In this document: positions 1 through 12,362 of the stretch, piece after piece
Position numbering within the stretch: the first letter of the stretch is position 1
Layout: the number at the start of each line of letters is the position of its first letter
Source of the DNA: Cornus controversa
Taxonomy: Eukaryota > Streptophyta > Magnoliopsida > Cornales > Cornaceae
Direction of reading: 5' to 3'
Assembly: GCA_026545225.1 (NCBI GenBank)
Contig: CM048845.1
Span: 103,660,033-103,724,032, forward strand
Length of the DNA: 64,000 nt
The notes under the pieces: model-generated
What the model was told of the DNA's origin: nothing
Databases searched by the model: none
What the model saw: only the letters and a program-made list of their open reading frames with translations
Translations under genes and position numbers: made by a program

Positions 1-15
1 GCCATAAGTAGTGAA

Positions 16-42
<27 letters not shown>
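16..42. repeat. (CT)n microsatellite
   Basis: About 13 CT units. By alignment with copies 2 and 3 this lies in the intron just before the exon that starts at 325, so the window opens inside an intron of a MATE gene. Confidence 0.9.
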
Positions 43-46
<4 letters not shown>

Positions 47-324
47 GTGCCAAGGTTTTGAATTTTTGATGACATTTCAAAAAATTTGGCAATGGATTTC
101 GATCTAGAACCATTTCAAAATTCCACATTGGAAATTTCTGTCAACCACAATTTGTTCCAGTGTAAATTGAGATATATGGACATAAGTTCAATTTTTTTCC
201 CCAAAGTTTTGGACCTTAGTTCCATCCAGGTTGAGTTAGATGATGCAATCGAAATTGAAAGCCATGCCTCCCATTTCCTTGATTAAATTCATATCTTCTA
301 ATGCAATTATCTTTTCCTATATAG

Positions 325-1477
325 CACAAGAGTCTCAAATGAGTTGGGGGCAGGGCATCCTCAAGCTGCACGTTTGGCAGTGTATGTCGTCTTAGCCATG
401 GCTATTACCGAGGGAATTTTGCTTGGATTGGTCCTAATATTGATACGTAACATCTGGGGCTATGCTTATAGCAACGAGATAGAAGTGGTCAGATATGTAG
501 CTATCATGATGCCAATTCTTGCGACATCCAACTTCTTGGATGGACTCCAATGTGTTCTTTCAGGTCTGTTCTACATTTATAATATCATATACATTATTTT
601 TAGTAAGCACTTATTCAAACGAAAAACACAGTACCATACAGGGTCGTTTTCTATTTGTGAAAATTATTTATACGCAAAGAATAATACAGATAGGGGTTGC
701 AAATAGCAATGGCATAACATGATGATGCATGTGCTGCTTCTCATTGTGTTCAACATATTTTCTTGGATGCCTATGAGGAGAAATAATATTTACAAAATTT
801 TGAACAAAGAATTTACCATGTAATTATGGAGGGTATAGCCTATTGCGAATATCATTTTGTTGCCTCTGATACTCAACCACACTGATTGCCTAAGGGGATA
901 TGATCTCTACAGGATCGGACAGAGCCTGTAATAAATATTTTCAATCTGGTCAACTGGGTTTTTAAGTTGGAAGTGAAATGTACCTGTGTTTGTTAACGTT
1001 TAGGTACTGTTAGAGGATGTGGTTGGCAGAAGATCGGTGCTTTTGTCAATCTCGGGTCATATTATCTTGTGGGCATTCCTTCTGCTATTTTGTTAGCTTT
1101 TGTTTTCCACATTGGAGGAAAGGTAATTGCTTGTCATTCTCTTTAGTGGCATCTGTTACTTTTCATGTTCACTTCATTACAATCAAGTGATTTTTTATTT
1201 TGTAATTATTCTGTAGAAATTGTTTCTTTTAGGGCCTTTGGTTGGGGATTGTATGCGCACTTGTTGTGCAAGTGTTTTCGCTTCTTACCATTACAATTCG
1301 GACTAACTGGGAACTAGAGGTAAACATTCTATCCTTCTCAATGTACTTCAACCTCCCCGACTCTTCTGTTTAGATCTCTTTCATCATCTCATTTCAATCC
1401 TCTCTCCTCTTTTTCAGGCAAAGAAGGCTATGGCCAGAGTCTATGAGTCTATGATCCCCGTGGATGTAGTGTCATGA
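325..1477 (+). CDS. MATE (DETOXIFICATION-type) transporter, copy 1, 3' part only
   Basis: Carboxy-terminal part of a multidrug and toxic compound extrusion (MATE) carrier, a membrane antiporter family that exports or sequesters metabolites in exchange for cations. Four exons can be read: 325-563, 1004-1122, 1233-1319 and 1418-1477, each with AG acceptor and GT donor and continuous phase. The first encodes the family motif TRVSNELGAGHPQAA followed by two hydrophobic helices; the second begins TVRGCGWQKIGAFVNLGSYY, another MATE signature; the last ends in ESMIPVDVVS and a TGA. No stop or frameshift is seen in these exons. The five-prime exons lie before the window. The exon plan matches the intact copy at 22,503-26,013 exactly. 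Close to the DTX14-19 type by general resemblance; the substrate cannot be told. Whether the whole gene is intact is unknown. Confidence 0.88.
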
Positions 1478-2235
1478 AGCTTAAGAGTTGCCCTGTTATA
1501 ATGGAGAAAAATCATCACTTTGAGGGCAGAGACAGTAGTATTACAGATGGTAGGAAATTTTGAATTTTGTAGTCTAAAAATTACTTACTAGTTATGTTAT
1601 ATGATCTTTCTTTACCATCATCTGCTGTGCATGTTGGAAGCACCGAGGCTTAAAGAAAGTAGCCTACTAATGAAGCATCACTTTCATAAATTAAGGAATT
1701 CAAGGAAGCAAATCCTCTACGTTCATATATTCCATGTGTTAGTATTATTATTCTACTGCTTGTAGATCAAGATAATATTATATGTAATGTTTGAAGTGCG
1801 TTTTACATACGAATATGTGCTCATCTGCTAGAACTGAAATCATCAACAAAATTAAAATTTGAAAATTCTGTTAGATCTAAATATCTATACAACCAACACA
1901 TTAATTTGTATGCTCTGCTCTACTACTCATTCTGTTAATTAAATTTTCAAATATACATTGCTTTAGTTAAGTTACTGAAAATAGAAAGTCCTTTACAGGA
2001 TGGACTTTGTTATAGGACTTCAAAGAAAAATAATTTTTGGTGAATGTAACTTGAAAGCCTTTACATATTCATGGTGGCAACATATCGAAAAACCCTTCAC
2101 TAAATGGTATTAACACATTCTTATAAACCAATCCTTTTCTGAAAGCATCTTAATAATATGAACCATATAAGATTCCACTTATGAAAATAATTAACATGTT
2201 AACATTTATATAGATTGTTGTATTAATATAAGAAA
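1478..2235. other. 3' flank of MATE copy 1
   Basis: No gene seen. The sequence is recognisably similar to the flank of copy 2 (about 20,286-20,870) and, beyond the solo LTR, to the flank of copy 3 (about 26,080-26,200). It therefore belongs to the duplicated unit. Confidence 0.6.
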
Positions 2236-5153
2236 TGTAATATCCTAAATTTTTGAAGTTATTTAGTTAGTACATTGGGTTAAGGTTTACTTAAATTGGA
2301 TTAAACCTAGTGAGAAATTAATGCTCATGTTTTAGAGTGTTGAGAATTTGGTAGGGTCATTTTAGTGAGACCCAAATTGTAGGAGTGAAATAAATAAATT
2401 TACATAAGGGTATTTTTACTATTTAAATAGTTTAGTTGGAGGTGGTGAAGAACAAAAATTTAAAAAGTAAAAAGGATTTAAAAGGGAAGTAAAGAAGGAA
2501 TTTGACCTTATATATATTCCAAGCTTCCATTGGAAGCTTCTCACTCTCCATATGTGATATTGTTACTTGGATTCGTTAAAATTGTTAAGAGAATTAACTT
2601 AGTATGTTCTAGTAAATCGTAACAATCTAATTGAATGAAACTTAAGATTAGTTGATATATGAACAGCTTGATGGGTAGATTGTTATGAGATTGTGCACTA
2701 ACTGTTGGGTATGCTTACTAATATGTAATGCAAATTTGAAAACATGATTAAGCTGTATCTATCTATGTACCTATATATATATATAGGCTCTGCTATGCAT
2801 GTGTGGGTGAGTATATATAGATATAGCATGGATGGTTGATATCATATGGGTCTTGAAATCTGACCATGGTTATGATTCCTTGTGGTGATTGAGATATAAT
2901 TGAAATTAAGAACAAATGGGAACTTGTATTTCCTGAACAAACATTCACACACGTATAAACACTGGTTATGCATCAAATCTTGTAGAAAATTGTTTAATTA
3001 GACTCTGTGATTAATGCGGAGTTGTAACCCTATGCTATGAGGTTAATTTGTAGTTGTTTAGAGGATAGATTTTGAGGTTTAACTGGACTTGGGATGTGTA
3101 GTCTAATGAAAGTCCTACGTTTAATTTGTGTTTGGAAGGCTTTATATTGGGTTAATTTGCATAAAAGAAGCTTGAAAGCTTCAACAATGCAATTGTACAC
3201 TGCTACTTAAGTTGGGAAGAAGACCCATTTGGGGTCTCTTATGGACACACCCATTCTCGGTGGTGGCAAGTGAAGGAGAGTGAGCAGCCGTGGGCTGCAT
3301 CTCGGACACCGGAAAGGACCACTGGGGTTCACTCGCTGAGCCCAGTCCATTGGACCCACTCTCAGGTCCAACCAAAATAAAATAGTATTTTTAATTAATT
3401 TTAAAGTGATTAGAAATTAGAGAAAATTAGGAAAAAATATTTATAATATTACTATGAAAAATTTCATAATATTATATTTTAACTTAATGAACTTAATTGT
3501 GTTGAAATAATAGATTTTAGATGAGGTTTAGGTGGAGTAATCAAATTAAAACTCGGGGAAGTCATATTTTAGTACACGTAACTGGAGAGTATGAAAAATC
3601 TGTAAAGAGTTAGGTTCTGAAATTTTACCAAGACCTAGAGCTAATATTAAGAGATCTTAATAAATTTCTTACTCTCACTGATTTGTATTTGAGAGACTCG
3701 AATAATGATTAAAATATATTAAGAACACGTTAGTAATTGGTTAGAGTTGTTAATGGATAATTACATAGAATCACCTTAGAGCATGAGAATAATGCTAGGA
3801 ATGCATTGAACATATTCTCATGTTTAGTGTTGATCGGGTCAACAACTTTGGGAAATGTGCTAATGAATTAGAAGATTTTCAATCTCAACTACCCTAACTA
3901 AGACGGGAAGAAAATATAATATGATAAATACCCTAATTAAGTAGAATTGGGTTAAGTTATAATTGGTGCACATGATTAAAGTTAATTAATTATAATTAAT
4001 AAAATGTAAAGAACTTAAACTGAAATTGAAACGAATCTACAAGCAGTTGGGATCTAAGAAGGGGATGTGCGTCCTATGATCTCCTTAGACTAGTCTGAAC
4101 CACTTTCGACAATGACGATGCGGTCGCACTACTTCAAGTGAGAGTCGTCGGAGTAGTCCCAAGCTTATGATGATTGCTATACTAGGCATGGTCCAAGACC
4201 TGCCTATTGATGATATTATTATATGGCCATTGGGCTAAGGATGTCCTTATTATGTGAACGTGGTCCGGGACCATCGGGTGAGGAGACGTACAAACTCAAT
4301 CAAATTTGTGTTTTCAAGTTCGGGACTATGCAATTCACACCTTGTTGAGTATGGGAGTGTATGATTCTATACTCATGGCTTTGAGAGTGAGCCACCTGAT
4401 TGAGGAGAGCTCGGGGTTCATAGGAGATAAGTGAATTTAATAAGTTAATCGAGATGGATAATTAATTTATGGTTCATAATTGAGAAAATTATGTTACTAT
4501 AAAAATGCATGAACTTTGAGATTTGATATATTAATTAATGAGGTATTAATTAGTATATGAGGCTGAAAATGATAATAAGTAAGATACTAATTATCTTATA
4601 TCGAAATGAAATATAATAATTATGAGACAATAATTATTCTATGAATTGAGGTTGAGTAAGAATTTCGTAGTGGACTTTACAAGTAATACAAATATATAAT
4701 AATTAATTAGATATTAATTAGTATGTGAAATCGACGATGATAAGATATGGGAATGGATTATTGACTTTAGAAAATTTGTATGTGGATAATGTACCTTATA
4801 TGAGTTGCATAAATATATTGAAATACAAGATAAGGTCGACTTGTTGAATGATAATAGTGTTTAACAATTTCTTGCTGAGTTTGGGAGCTCACCCTTTTAA
4901 CATCTTTCAGGTACCCGCCGATGAAGATACAGGATGCAGGGAAAGACCATCTACGTTTATTCTCTTATATATATAGTTATTTTGTTGTTCATAACTGATA
5001 CTCATGTAATGAGAATAATACTTTTGTTGGAATTTTGTACAGATGATCTTGTTATAATGAACTTGTTTTGAAATTGTGGGTTGGAAAGTTTGTTTTATTT
5101 GTTGTTGAGTATGTTGTGAGTGAGTTATGCACCAGATTGGACGAGGCGTGACA
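2236..5153 (+). mobile_element. Solo LTR, 2.9 kb, with 5-bp target duplication
   Basis: The block begins TGTAATATCC and ends GAGGCGTGACA, the TG...CA rule for LTRs, and is flanked on both sides by AGAAA (2231-2235 and 5154-5158). No primer site, polypurine tract, gag or pol is seen inside, and no second copy follows, so it reads as a solo LTR left after recombination between two LTRs. Orientation is inferred from a related LTR at 40,391, where the GGCGTGACA end is followed by a tRNA-Met-like primer site. A related copy lies on the other strand from 62,191. The length fits LTRs of large plant Ty3/gypsy chromoviruses (Tekay/Del type), but that lineage is a guess. Confidence 0.85.
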
Positions 5154-5605
5154 AGAAAGGTAAAGGAAATATGCTCAATTTAATTAGTATCAATGTATAA
5201 AGTGAAACCAAAGATATAGCAAACTTCAGGATAGTAAGATATTTGGAAGAGATTAAAGGTTAAAAACAGTATTTTTAAACAAATATATTATTATGGAGTA
5301 GTTTGAATTAGTGAATTGTTTTTTTTTTTTTTGTATAAATTGTACAAAAATCTCCTCTTACTATCCACTCTTGCAGGAAAAATAATAAGCAACATAGTAT
5401 TTCAATATGTGAGGAGTAATTGAGCTATTATTGGTTTATTGTTGCATTTATTTATGTAAATTGCATATCGGTTTTTTAAAAGAAATTATTGGTGCGAAAA
5501 AACGTCTGCCCTCCAGCTTCAGTGCGAATGTGAAGTATATGAACTACTTGTAGAGACTGCAAGATGCTGTTTTATGAGACATGAAACAAGCAAACACAAA
5601 CAAAA

Positions 5606-5655
5606 TCTCTCTCTATCTCTGTCTCTACACACACACACACACTAGTAAAAAGCAC

Positions 5656-5723
<68 letters not shown>

Positions 5724-5742
5724 CACACACACACACACACTA
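5606..5742. repeat. Compound microsatellite (CT)n (CA)n (CT)n (TA)n (CA)n
   Basis: Runs of CT, CA and TA. A CA run followed by a near-identical TAATAAAAAGCAC-type flank occurs twice, so part of the array is itself duplicated. Confidence 0.9.
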
Positions 5743-7420
5743 ATAAAAAGCACGTATGCACGTGGATAAAAATTAAATTAAAGTTTCTTATATAAATAAT
5801 TAATTGACTTTAATTAGTGCTAATTCTAAAATCTAAGGAGACAAACATAATATATTCTCTTTTATTTTTATTAGTTAGTTTTAGGCATATATTTAATAAT
5901 TGACATAATATACACATAGTTAGATTTCTCACTTAGTTGCTTTATTTGAAGAAATATAAAAAATTTATAATCTGAAAGGTTGAGTCCTGAGACCTTTTAG
6001 CTCAAATGGTATTTCACTTGACATCTTTTCGTGAAAGCATAACAATCTGATTATCAAAACATACAGAGGTGGTTCATATCCTACATCAACCTAATGTACA
6101 TAAAAAATAAATGATCAAACATCTAAAGAAAATTCACTATTAATATGCAACCATGTAGTAATGGTAACAACAAATCCAATTTTGACTATCCTATTTATTT
6201 AAAACATAAGATTCCCGACTAAACATGATAAACATGACACTAATTAAATGAAGGAAATTTAGTTGATACATCATATCAACAAAATTAGTTCAAAAGAAAA
6301 AGAGAAAAAAGAAAGAAAATACACTTAAATTTAGACCAATCACCCAAGACAAAAACGTTGTGAATCACTAAGCATGAAAAAAATGTTACATGAAGTCAAC
6401 ATTCAACTATTCACAATCAGGTTTACTTAAAAAAATGGCTAACTAAATTGATCCGATGATTAAAATTAAGCAGTAAAATGAACCATAAATATTAATATAA
6501 AAAAAAAAATAGTAACAACACAGTACTAATACTCAACATACACGATTTACTGAAAAATAATACTCAACATACACAATTAAATGTACATTAAGTCAATAAA
6601 TACGAATTTGAAACTAAATTCAACAACTTTTTCATGTATATTTTCTCAAGAATATTGCAACTAAAAAAATGAACTCTAAAACTTGTTGAAAAAATAAAAC
6701 TATAAGATAGAAAGACTGGACTTATACTTTAAATCTACATAGTAGCTTTATATTATATATAATACATCTAATTGATTTCAATTTAATTTCCAACTTCTTA
6801 TGGATAAGAGGCATTATATTGTAAAAGGTAATGATGCAAGAAAAGTTCATAACATCAACTTTAGGAATGCAATGGATTTTTAAGAGAAATATAGTTGTAG
6901 TTTATTTCTCTTTGTGCATTGAATTATCATGAGTAGCGTTCAACCTTTCAAGTCAATATTTTTGTCTAATTCATGTTTATGATTAAACCATTCAAAATAC
7001 CAACAATCAAGCTAAGTTAAAAACGGCAAGGAAAATAAATTAGAAAGTAAAATCACCACGAGTGTCAATCTCCCTAAATTGAAATTACAATCACTAAGAC
7101 AGAGAAATTTGCATATATTTAAATTCTATCCCAATTAGTTAAATAACCTGATATAACTTCTTTTCATCCTTTTGTGACGTATAAATTTGTAATTGGCAAT
7201 ATTTAGTGTCAAAACTAAGTGTGATATTGTTGTAATCTTTCATTCATAATTTTGTAATCGATCATGGAATTGAAGACTGAGAGCTTGGATTGTGTTCTTC
7301 ATCAATGCATCATCTAGAGAGTGCCTCAATAACCACTTTGGTTGATTGAAGCATTCAAGTGACTACAAGTGAGCATGAACATTGTTGATCATGATTTGAG
7401 CATCATTTAGTCCAGGTAAG
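5743..7420. other. Intergenic, AT-rich; possible SINE relic near 6000
   Basis: No gene. Around 6000-6085 there is a TAGCTCAAATGG stretch resembling a pol III A box and, about 60 bases on, GGTTCATATCC resembling a B box. This spacing suits a tRNA-derived SINE, but neither ends nor target duplication are clear. Confidence 0.3.
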
Positions 7421-7759
7421 TTGGTGAGGACACATAGGTTTAAAAACGTGTTTTCCAATCTTGAAAGATATAGTTTCAAAGTTACAATTTCATATTTTTC
7501 AAAGTTGGACCGGACCATGACTTTTTCAGACCCGTCAAAGAGCTCTCAGGATCTCAAAATTGAGCATCAATACAGTTGGACCCGTCCAAGAAAAGGTTGG
7601 ACTAGTCCAAGAGGTCTTAGCATCTCTACATGAGTTTGCTACAGGGTTGGACCTATCCAAGAAAAGGCTAGACTTGTCCAAATTGTCTGGTCTGTGGATT
7701 TTGGTCTCTTTTGTTCTGTTTTGACCCGAATTTGACCTATAACTTTTCTTAACATGGGG

Positions 7760-9240
7760 ACTTGTTTCCTATTGATTTTTAACTTTTTTTTTTAAGGAAA
7801 ACTATGATTTTTAATCTATATAAAATTCTCATATGGTTTTTCTCTCATTACACTTTCAATAGACAATAAATTAATATTTTTAAAGAGAGAGAAAGTATTA
7901 AGATATTTTTCTAACAAATGATTTTTTCTTAAATTCTTTGTTTATATTTTTGAGAGCACACACATATTCACTAAGTGATTTATGATGTCTCTATTTGCTT
8001 GATCAACTGTTCAAAGATTGCATTGAAGATTTCTTTGTAATCAAGTTATTATATTAGTTTCTTCTACAACTGTTCGTTGGTGAGGAAAAAGAAGAATATT
8101 GAGCTACGAAAGGGACATAATACTTGCTGAGTATTCATGTTCTTCTAGTTACCCTTCTGAGAGGATTTTGACGTTAGCCGAAAATCTACAGCAGTTGGAT
8201 GAGGTAGTTATAATTGTAAGCCTGATGTGTTCTGCATCATATCAGAGTGAGGTGGTGTGAGTTTGGGACAGAGTCTGTTGTACTTTGCTTCAACGATAGT
8301 GCATTTGCTTCTCCGGGACTACAAAGCCTCACATGTGAGTTGTAATGTTCGCTTTATTTTATGTCTCGATCATCAAACGTCTTCGAGTTGATACTTAAGT
8401 GCAAGGACACAGTTTAATTGGTATGAACACCATATAGTATCGGTAAGTATGGTGAAGATGCCTTGCACTTTATATTTCTGAGCCTATTTTGAAAAATTAG
8501 GGTTTTTGAAAAAATTAAGATTTTTCAAAATATGACCGGTCCCCAATTTTTAGGACCGGTCCAACATTGTTTGGTATTTTTGGTTTCTACAGGTTTTTAC
8601 AAAGTCCCACCAATCCTAGTATTTGGGCACCAGTCCCACTTATTCTGTTCCAAATAAGAAATTAATTTTGACGAAATTCTAATTTCTATTGGCTTTGAAA
8701 CTTTCAGGAGAGTTCTATATTGGTCTAAAAATTATTTTTCAAGTAAGATTAGGACTCCCTTACCTATATATATGTATCTATGTTTTCTCTACAAATAAGG
8801 CTTGAGAATAATATTTTTAGAGAGAGAAAACTTATACAGGATAATTAGGACAAAATATTTGTCTATATTTTGAGAGCACACATCTATTATTCATGAGTGA
8901 TATTTAGGACGGTGTTATACTACTATTTGGCTGTTCAGAGACTGCATCAAATCATTAACTGATCAGAGCACTGGATTTGTGGTTCTTCTCTTACTTGTTA
9001 AAGAAGAAAGGTGAACCATATCGCACTATGAAGAGAACATAATACTTGTTGAGTATTCTTGTTCTTCCAGCAACCTTTCTATGAGGATTGTGACATTAGC
9101 AGAAAGTCTGCAGCAGTTGGACCTGAAGTCGCAATTGTAAGCCTGAGGTCTTCCATATTAGATTTTTGACAGAGTGAAAAATAGTGTGAGTCTGAAATAG
9201 AATTTATTGTACTTTGCTTCATTATAATGGATTGATTTCC
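7760..9240. repeat. Pair of degenerate direct repeats, possible old LTRs
   Basis: Two stretches, roughly 7760-8310 and 8720-9240, share long runs in the same order, for example TTTTGAGAGCACACA, AACATAATACTTG.TGAGTATTC, CTGCAGCAGTTGGA, AATTGTAAGCCTGA and TTGTACTTTGCTTCA. They are direct repeats diverged by many substitutions and indels. They could be decayed LTRs of a small element or a local duplication. No coding region lies between them. Confidence 0.5.
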
Positions 9241-9277
9241 TGAGACCTTCCGTCTCCCCTGTAGTTTTTTCCCAATT

Positions 9278-10094
9278 TAAGGTCTTAGATGTGCTAGATT
9301 TTCATAATAAAAGCCAATAACATAAAATATGATATTTGAAACTTATTTAGTTTTCTTTTATTTTTTTTACTTTTCTTAACAACTAAAAGAAAAATTAGCT
9401 AAAAAAATCATATACATATTTATTTACTCATCAATTTCAATACCCAAAATTCGGATAATATGTACAATTAATTTAATCACACATACCCAATACGGCAATA
9501 TTATCTGAAGAGGACTTGGACTCTATATCTTCATCTATACGCAGAGTTAAAGTCAACATTCATCTTCTCTGAATTAACTAATAATTAGTCTCTGTCAGGA
9601 TAGAAAAAAATCTTACATTAAATTTTCTTGAATTCTTTGCTATAACATTAATTTCTTTTAGTATTAAATTATCTAATTTAGAGAGACCACATGAGCATCA
9701 ATTTCCTATTATCTCTAATTATTTAAGAAAATATTTCAGTATGATCGAGTAGCTAATTATTAATTAAGTAAACTGTGGAATAGGGCAGTCACTTAATTTG
9801 GCTTTAGGTCAAATTAATTAAGGTCACTTTTGTGCATTTTCAGAAAAAATTGAAGATAATTATGACTACAACATTAAGTTTATATGGTTGCAATCTAGTG
9901 CATTAACAAGGTCAAAGAAAAAAAAATAGAAAAGAGGATTTTTTTTTTTTAAAAAAATTGTTTGGATTAGAAAGAAAATTAATTCAGTTAAATAAATTTA
10001 AATAGTGAAAATTTTGAAAATTGCTTATATTTCAAAGAAAGGTCCACTTAATTGGAACTCTTAGAGTCAAGTTTAAGTTGTGTTTGATCTTACT
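9278..10094. repeat. Diverged repeat copy and AT-rich spacer
   Basis: The first 110 bases (GTCTTAGATG...GATTTTCAT, GATATTTGAAACTTATTTAG, AAAATTAGCTAAAAAA) match part of the tandem unit at 10,095-10,930. The remainder is AT-rich with no gene. Confidence 0.5.
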
Positions 10095-10364
10095 ATGTTT
10101 TAATTTTCTTATGAATTAAGTTTATTTATTTAAGTTTTAGTGAAAGTAGCAGTATGCTTTATTTGATTAATGAAACCATAATTTATAACCCAAATAAACA
10201 AAAATCTTTACTTGTCGACTTTCAAATATTAGAGGCCTTAGATGGGTTAGATTTTCATATCTTAAAAGCCAACAAAAAAAAAAATGATATTTGAAACTTA
10301 TTTAGTTTTATTTTATCTTTCCCCACTTTTCTTGACAACTAAATGAAAAATTAGCTAAAAAAGA

Positions 10365-10449
<85 letters not shown>

Positions 10450-10771
10450 ACCAAACAACCCTAATTCCAAATTGAAAACTCTAAAAACTCCTAAATTACA
10501 TGGATGGAAATTATGTTTTAATTTGCTTATGGCTTAAGTTTATTTATTTAAGTTTTAGTGTAAGTAGCAGTATGCTTTATTTAATTAATGAAACCATAAT
10601 TTGCAACTCAAATAAATAAAAATATTTATTTGCCGAGCTTCAGATATTAGAGGCCTTAGATGAGTTAGATTTTCATATTCTAAAAGGCAAGACGAATAAA
10701 CATTTGATTTGAAACTTATTTCTTTCTCTTTTATTTTTTTTCACTTTTCTCGACAGCTAAAAGAAAAATGA

Positions 10772-10842
<71 letters not shown>

Positions 10843-10930
10843 TTAATTTTAATACCCAAATTTAAGATCATATATATATATAACCAAACAACCGTAATTG
10901 AAAAACTTTAATTCCATATTTGAAACCCTC
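10095..10930. repeat. Two tandem copies of a ~418-bp unit with TA/CA microsatellites
   Basis: Copies start near 10,095 and 10,513 and share GTTTATTTATTTAAGTTTTA, AAGTAGCAGTATGCTTTATT, TTAGAGGCCTTAGATG and the A-rich block before a CA/TA microsatellite. In copy 1 the order is (AT)n then (CA)n; in copy 2 it is (CA)n then (TA)n. A partial third copy lies at 9278-9400. No protein-coding potential. Confidence 0.65.
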
Positions 10931-12014
10931 TTTGAAAAACCTTAATTTCAAATTGAAAATCTTAAAAACTCCTAAATTACATGTATGAAAATTATGTTTT
11001 AAATTTTAGAGCATATATATATTTATAAACAAACAACCCTAATTGAAAAATCCTAATTCCAAATTGAAAGCAAATCTTCAATCCAATTATTGATTGAGTG
11101 AGAAAAAATGATTACATAGTTGCTTATATATTTATACGATCAACTTGAATATTTGAAAAAAAATTATATTAAAATTTAATCATTTAGTTTTATAGTAATT
11201 CTAATAATACTAAAATATTAAATTTTGGTTGTTTTCTACCTACATGGTTTATGCAAGTTTATTTGGCATCTGACATCTCTTCTTCGTACTCCTATCAAAG
11301 TGGAATCAGATAATTGACCTACTCTGAGAAATTTTGGGATTGCATCTCTCTCAAAAAAATTTATTCTTTCAAATTATTTTTCTCTTTGTTTATACATCTA
11401 ATCAATGAACAAATATACAATAAAAAGCCTACTTGGAAGAAAAATTAAAGAAAACAAATAATTAAAAAAAAGGAAAAAGAAAATATTTGCAATAATTAAA
11501 TAGCAAGAAAAAACAAAAATTCATGGATAATAAATAGTTTAGAGCATCTAATCACATGAACAAACATAATAAAAAAAAATCCTACTTGGGAAAAAAATTA
11601 AAGAAAACAAATAATAAAAAAAAGGAAAAAAGAAAAGAAACTCACATGAGAGTTGATGTGAGTTGAGAGGAAATCGAATTGGAATGTCTGTTGACGAGGG
11701 CCGAGAGGAAGAATTACCTATTGATGAGAGTCATGTTTATGTTTATGATTTTAGGGGTTTTAGGGTGTTGTTTAGGTTATAACTCTATTTTTTATTTAAA
11801 AATAAATAAATAATGTAGTGACACTAAAAAAGAGTTTTGTATAAGTTATAACTCTATTTTTTTAATTTAAAAAAAAAAAAATAGTGTACTGAAACTAAAA
11901 AACCCCTTTGTACTTTTAATACTAGTATAGATATATAGAGAGAGACACAGTCACACACACGCATTCTCGTTATTTTGTGTGAAATGTTGTCTAAGTTAAT
12001 ATTAAAACCAACTA
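10931..12014. other. Intergenic AT-rich DNA
   Basis: Contains a locally duplicated AT-rich segment (near 11,390-11,480 and 11,540-11,640, sharing AAAGAAAACAAATAAT). No gene seen. Confidence 0.5.
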
Positions 12015-12017
12015 TTA

Positions 12018-12359
12018 TGCTCCGTTTGGTAGGAAAAAAAAATTGGATGGAAAGAAGAGGAGGAATGGATAAAACATTTCTAGAGAAAATATTGTTTTCT
12101 TCTCTTTTTTTTTTGGATGGATGGAAGAGAAAAATAATACATTATTTTGTTTGTTAAGAGAGAAGGAAAGAAAAAAAAAAAGTTTTGTAATTTAAAATAT
12201 TTATAATAGGTTTGTTAATTTTTCTTCCTTCGTGTCTTCCGTCCAAATTTGGAGGGATGAAAATTTATGTTTCTCTTCTCTCTATCAAAAGAATGAAATT
12301 TGCTATTTTCCTTCTATCTTCCCTTCACCCCTCTTCATTCGTTCTTACCAAACGAAGCA
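12018..12359. mobile_element. Tourist-like (PIF/Harbinger) MITE
   Basis: A 342-bp element with terminal inverted repeats TGCTCCGTTTGGTA and, on the other strand, TGCTTCGTTTGGTA, flanked by TTA on both sides (12,015-12,017 and 12,360-12,362). The 3-bp TTA target duplication and no coding capacity fit a Tourist-type MITE. Confidence 0.75.
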
Positions 12360-12362
12360 TTA

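Noticed and set aside
3181-3375. 64-codon - strand frame in the solo LTR
   Set aside because: No similarity to retroelement proteins and no start context; the region is slightly more GC-rich LTR sequence.
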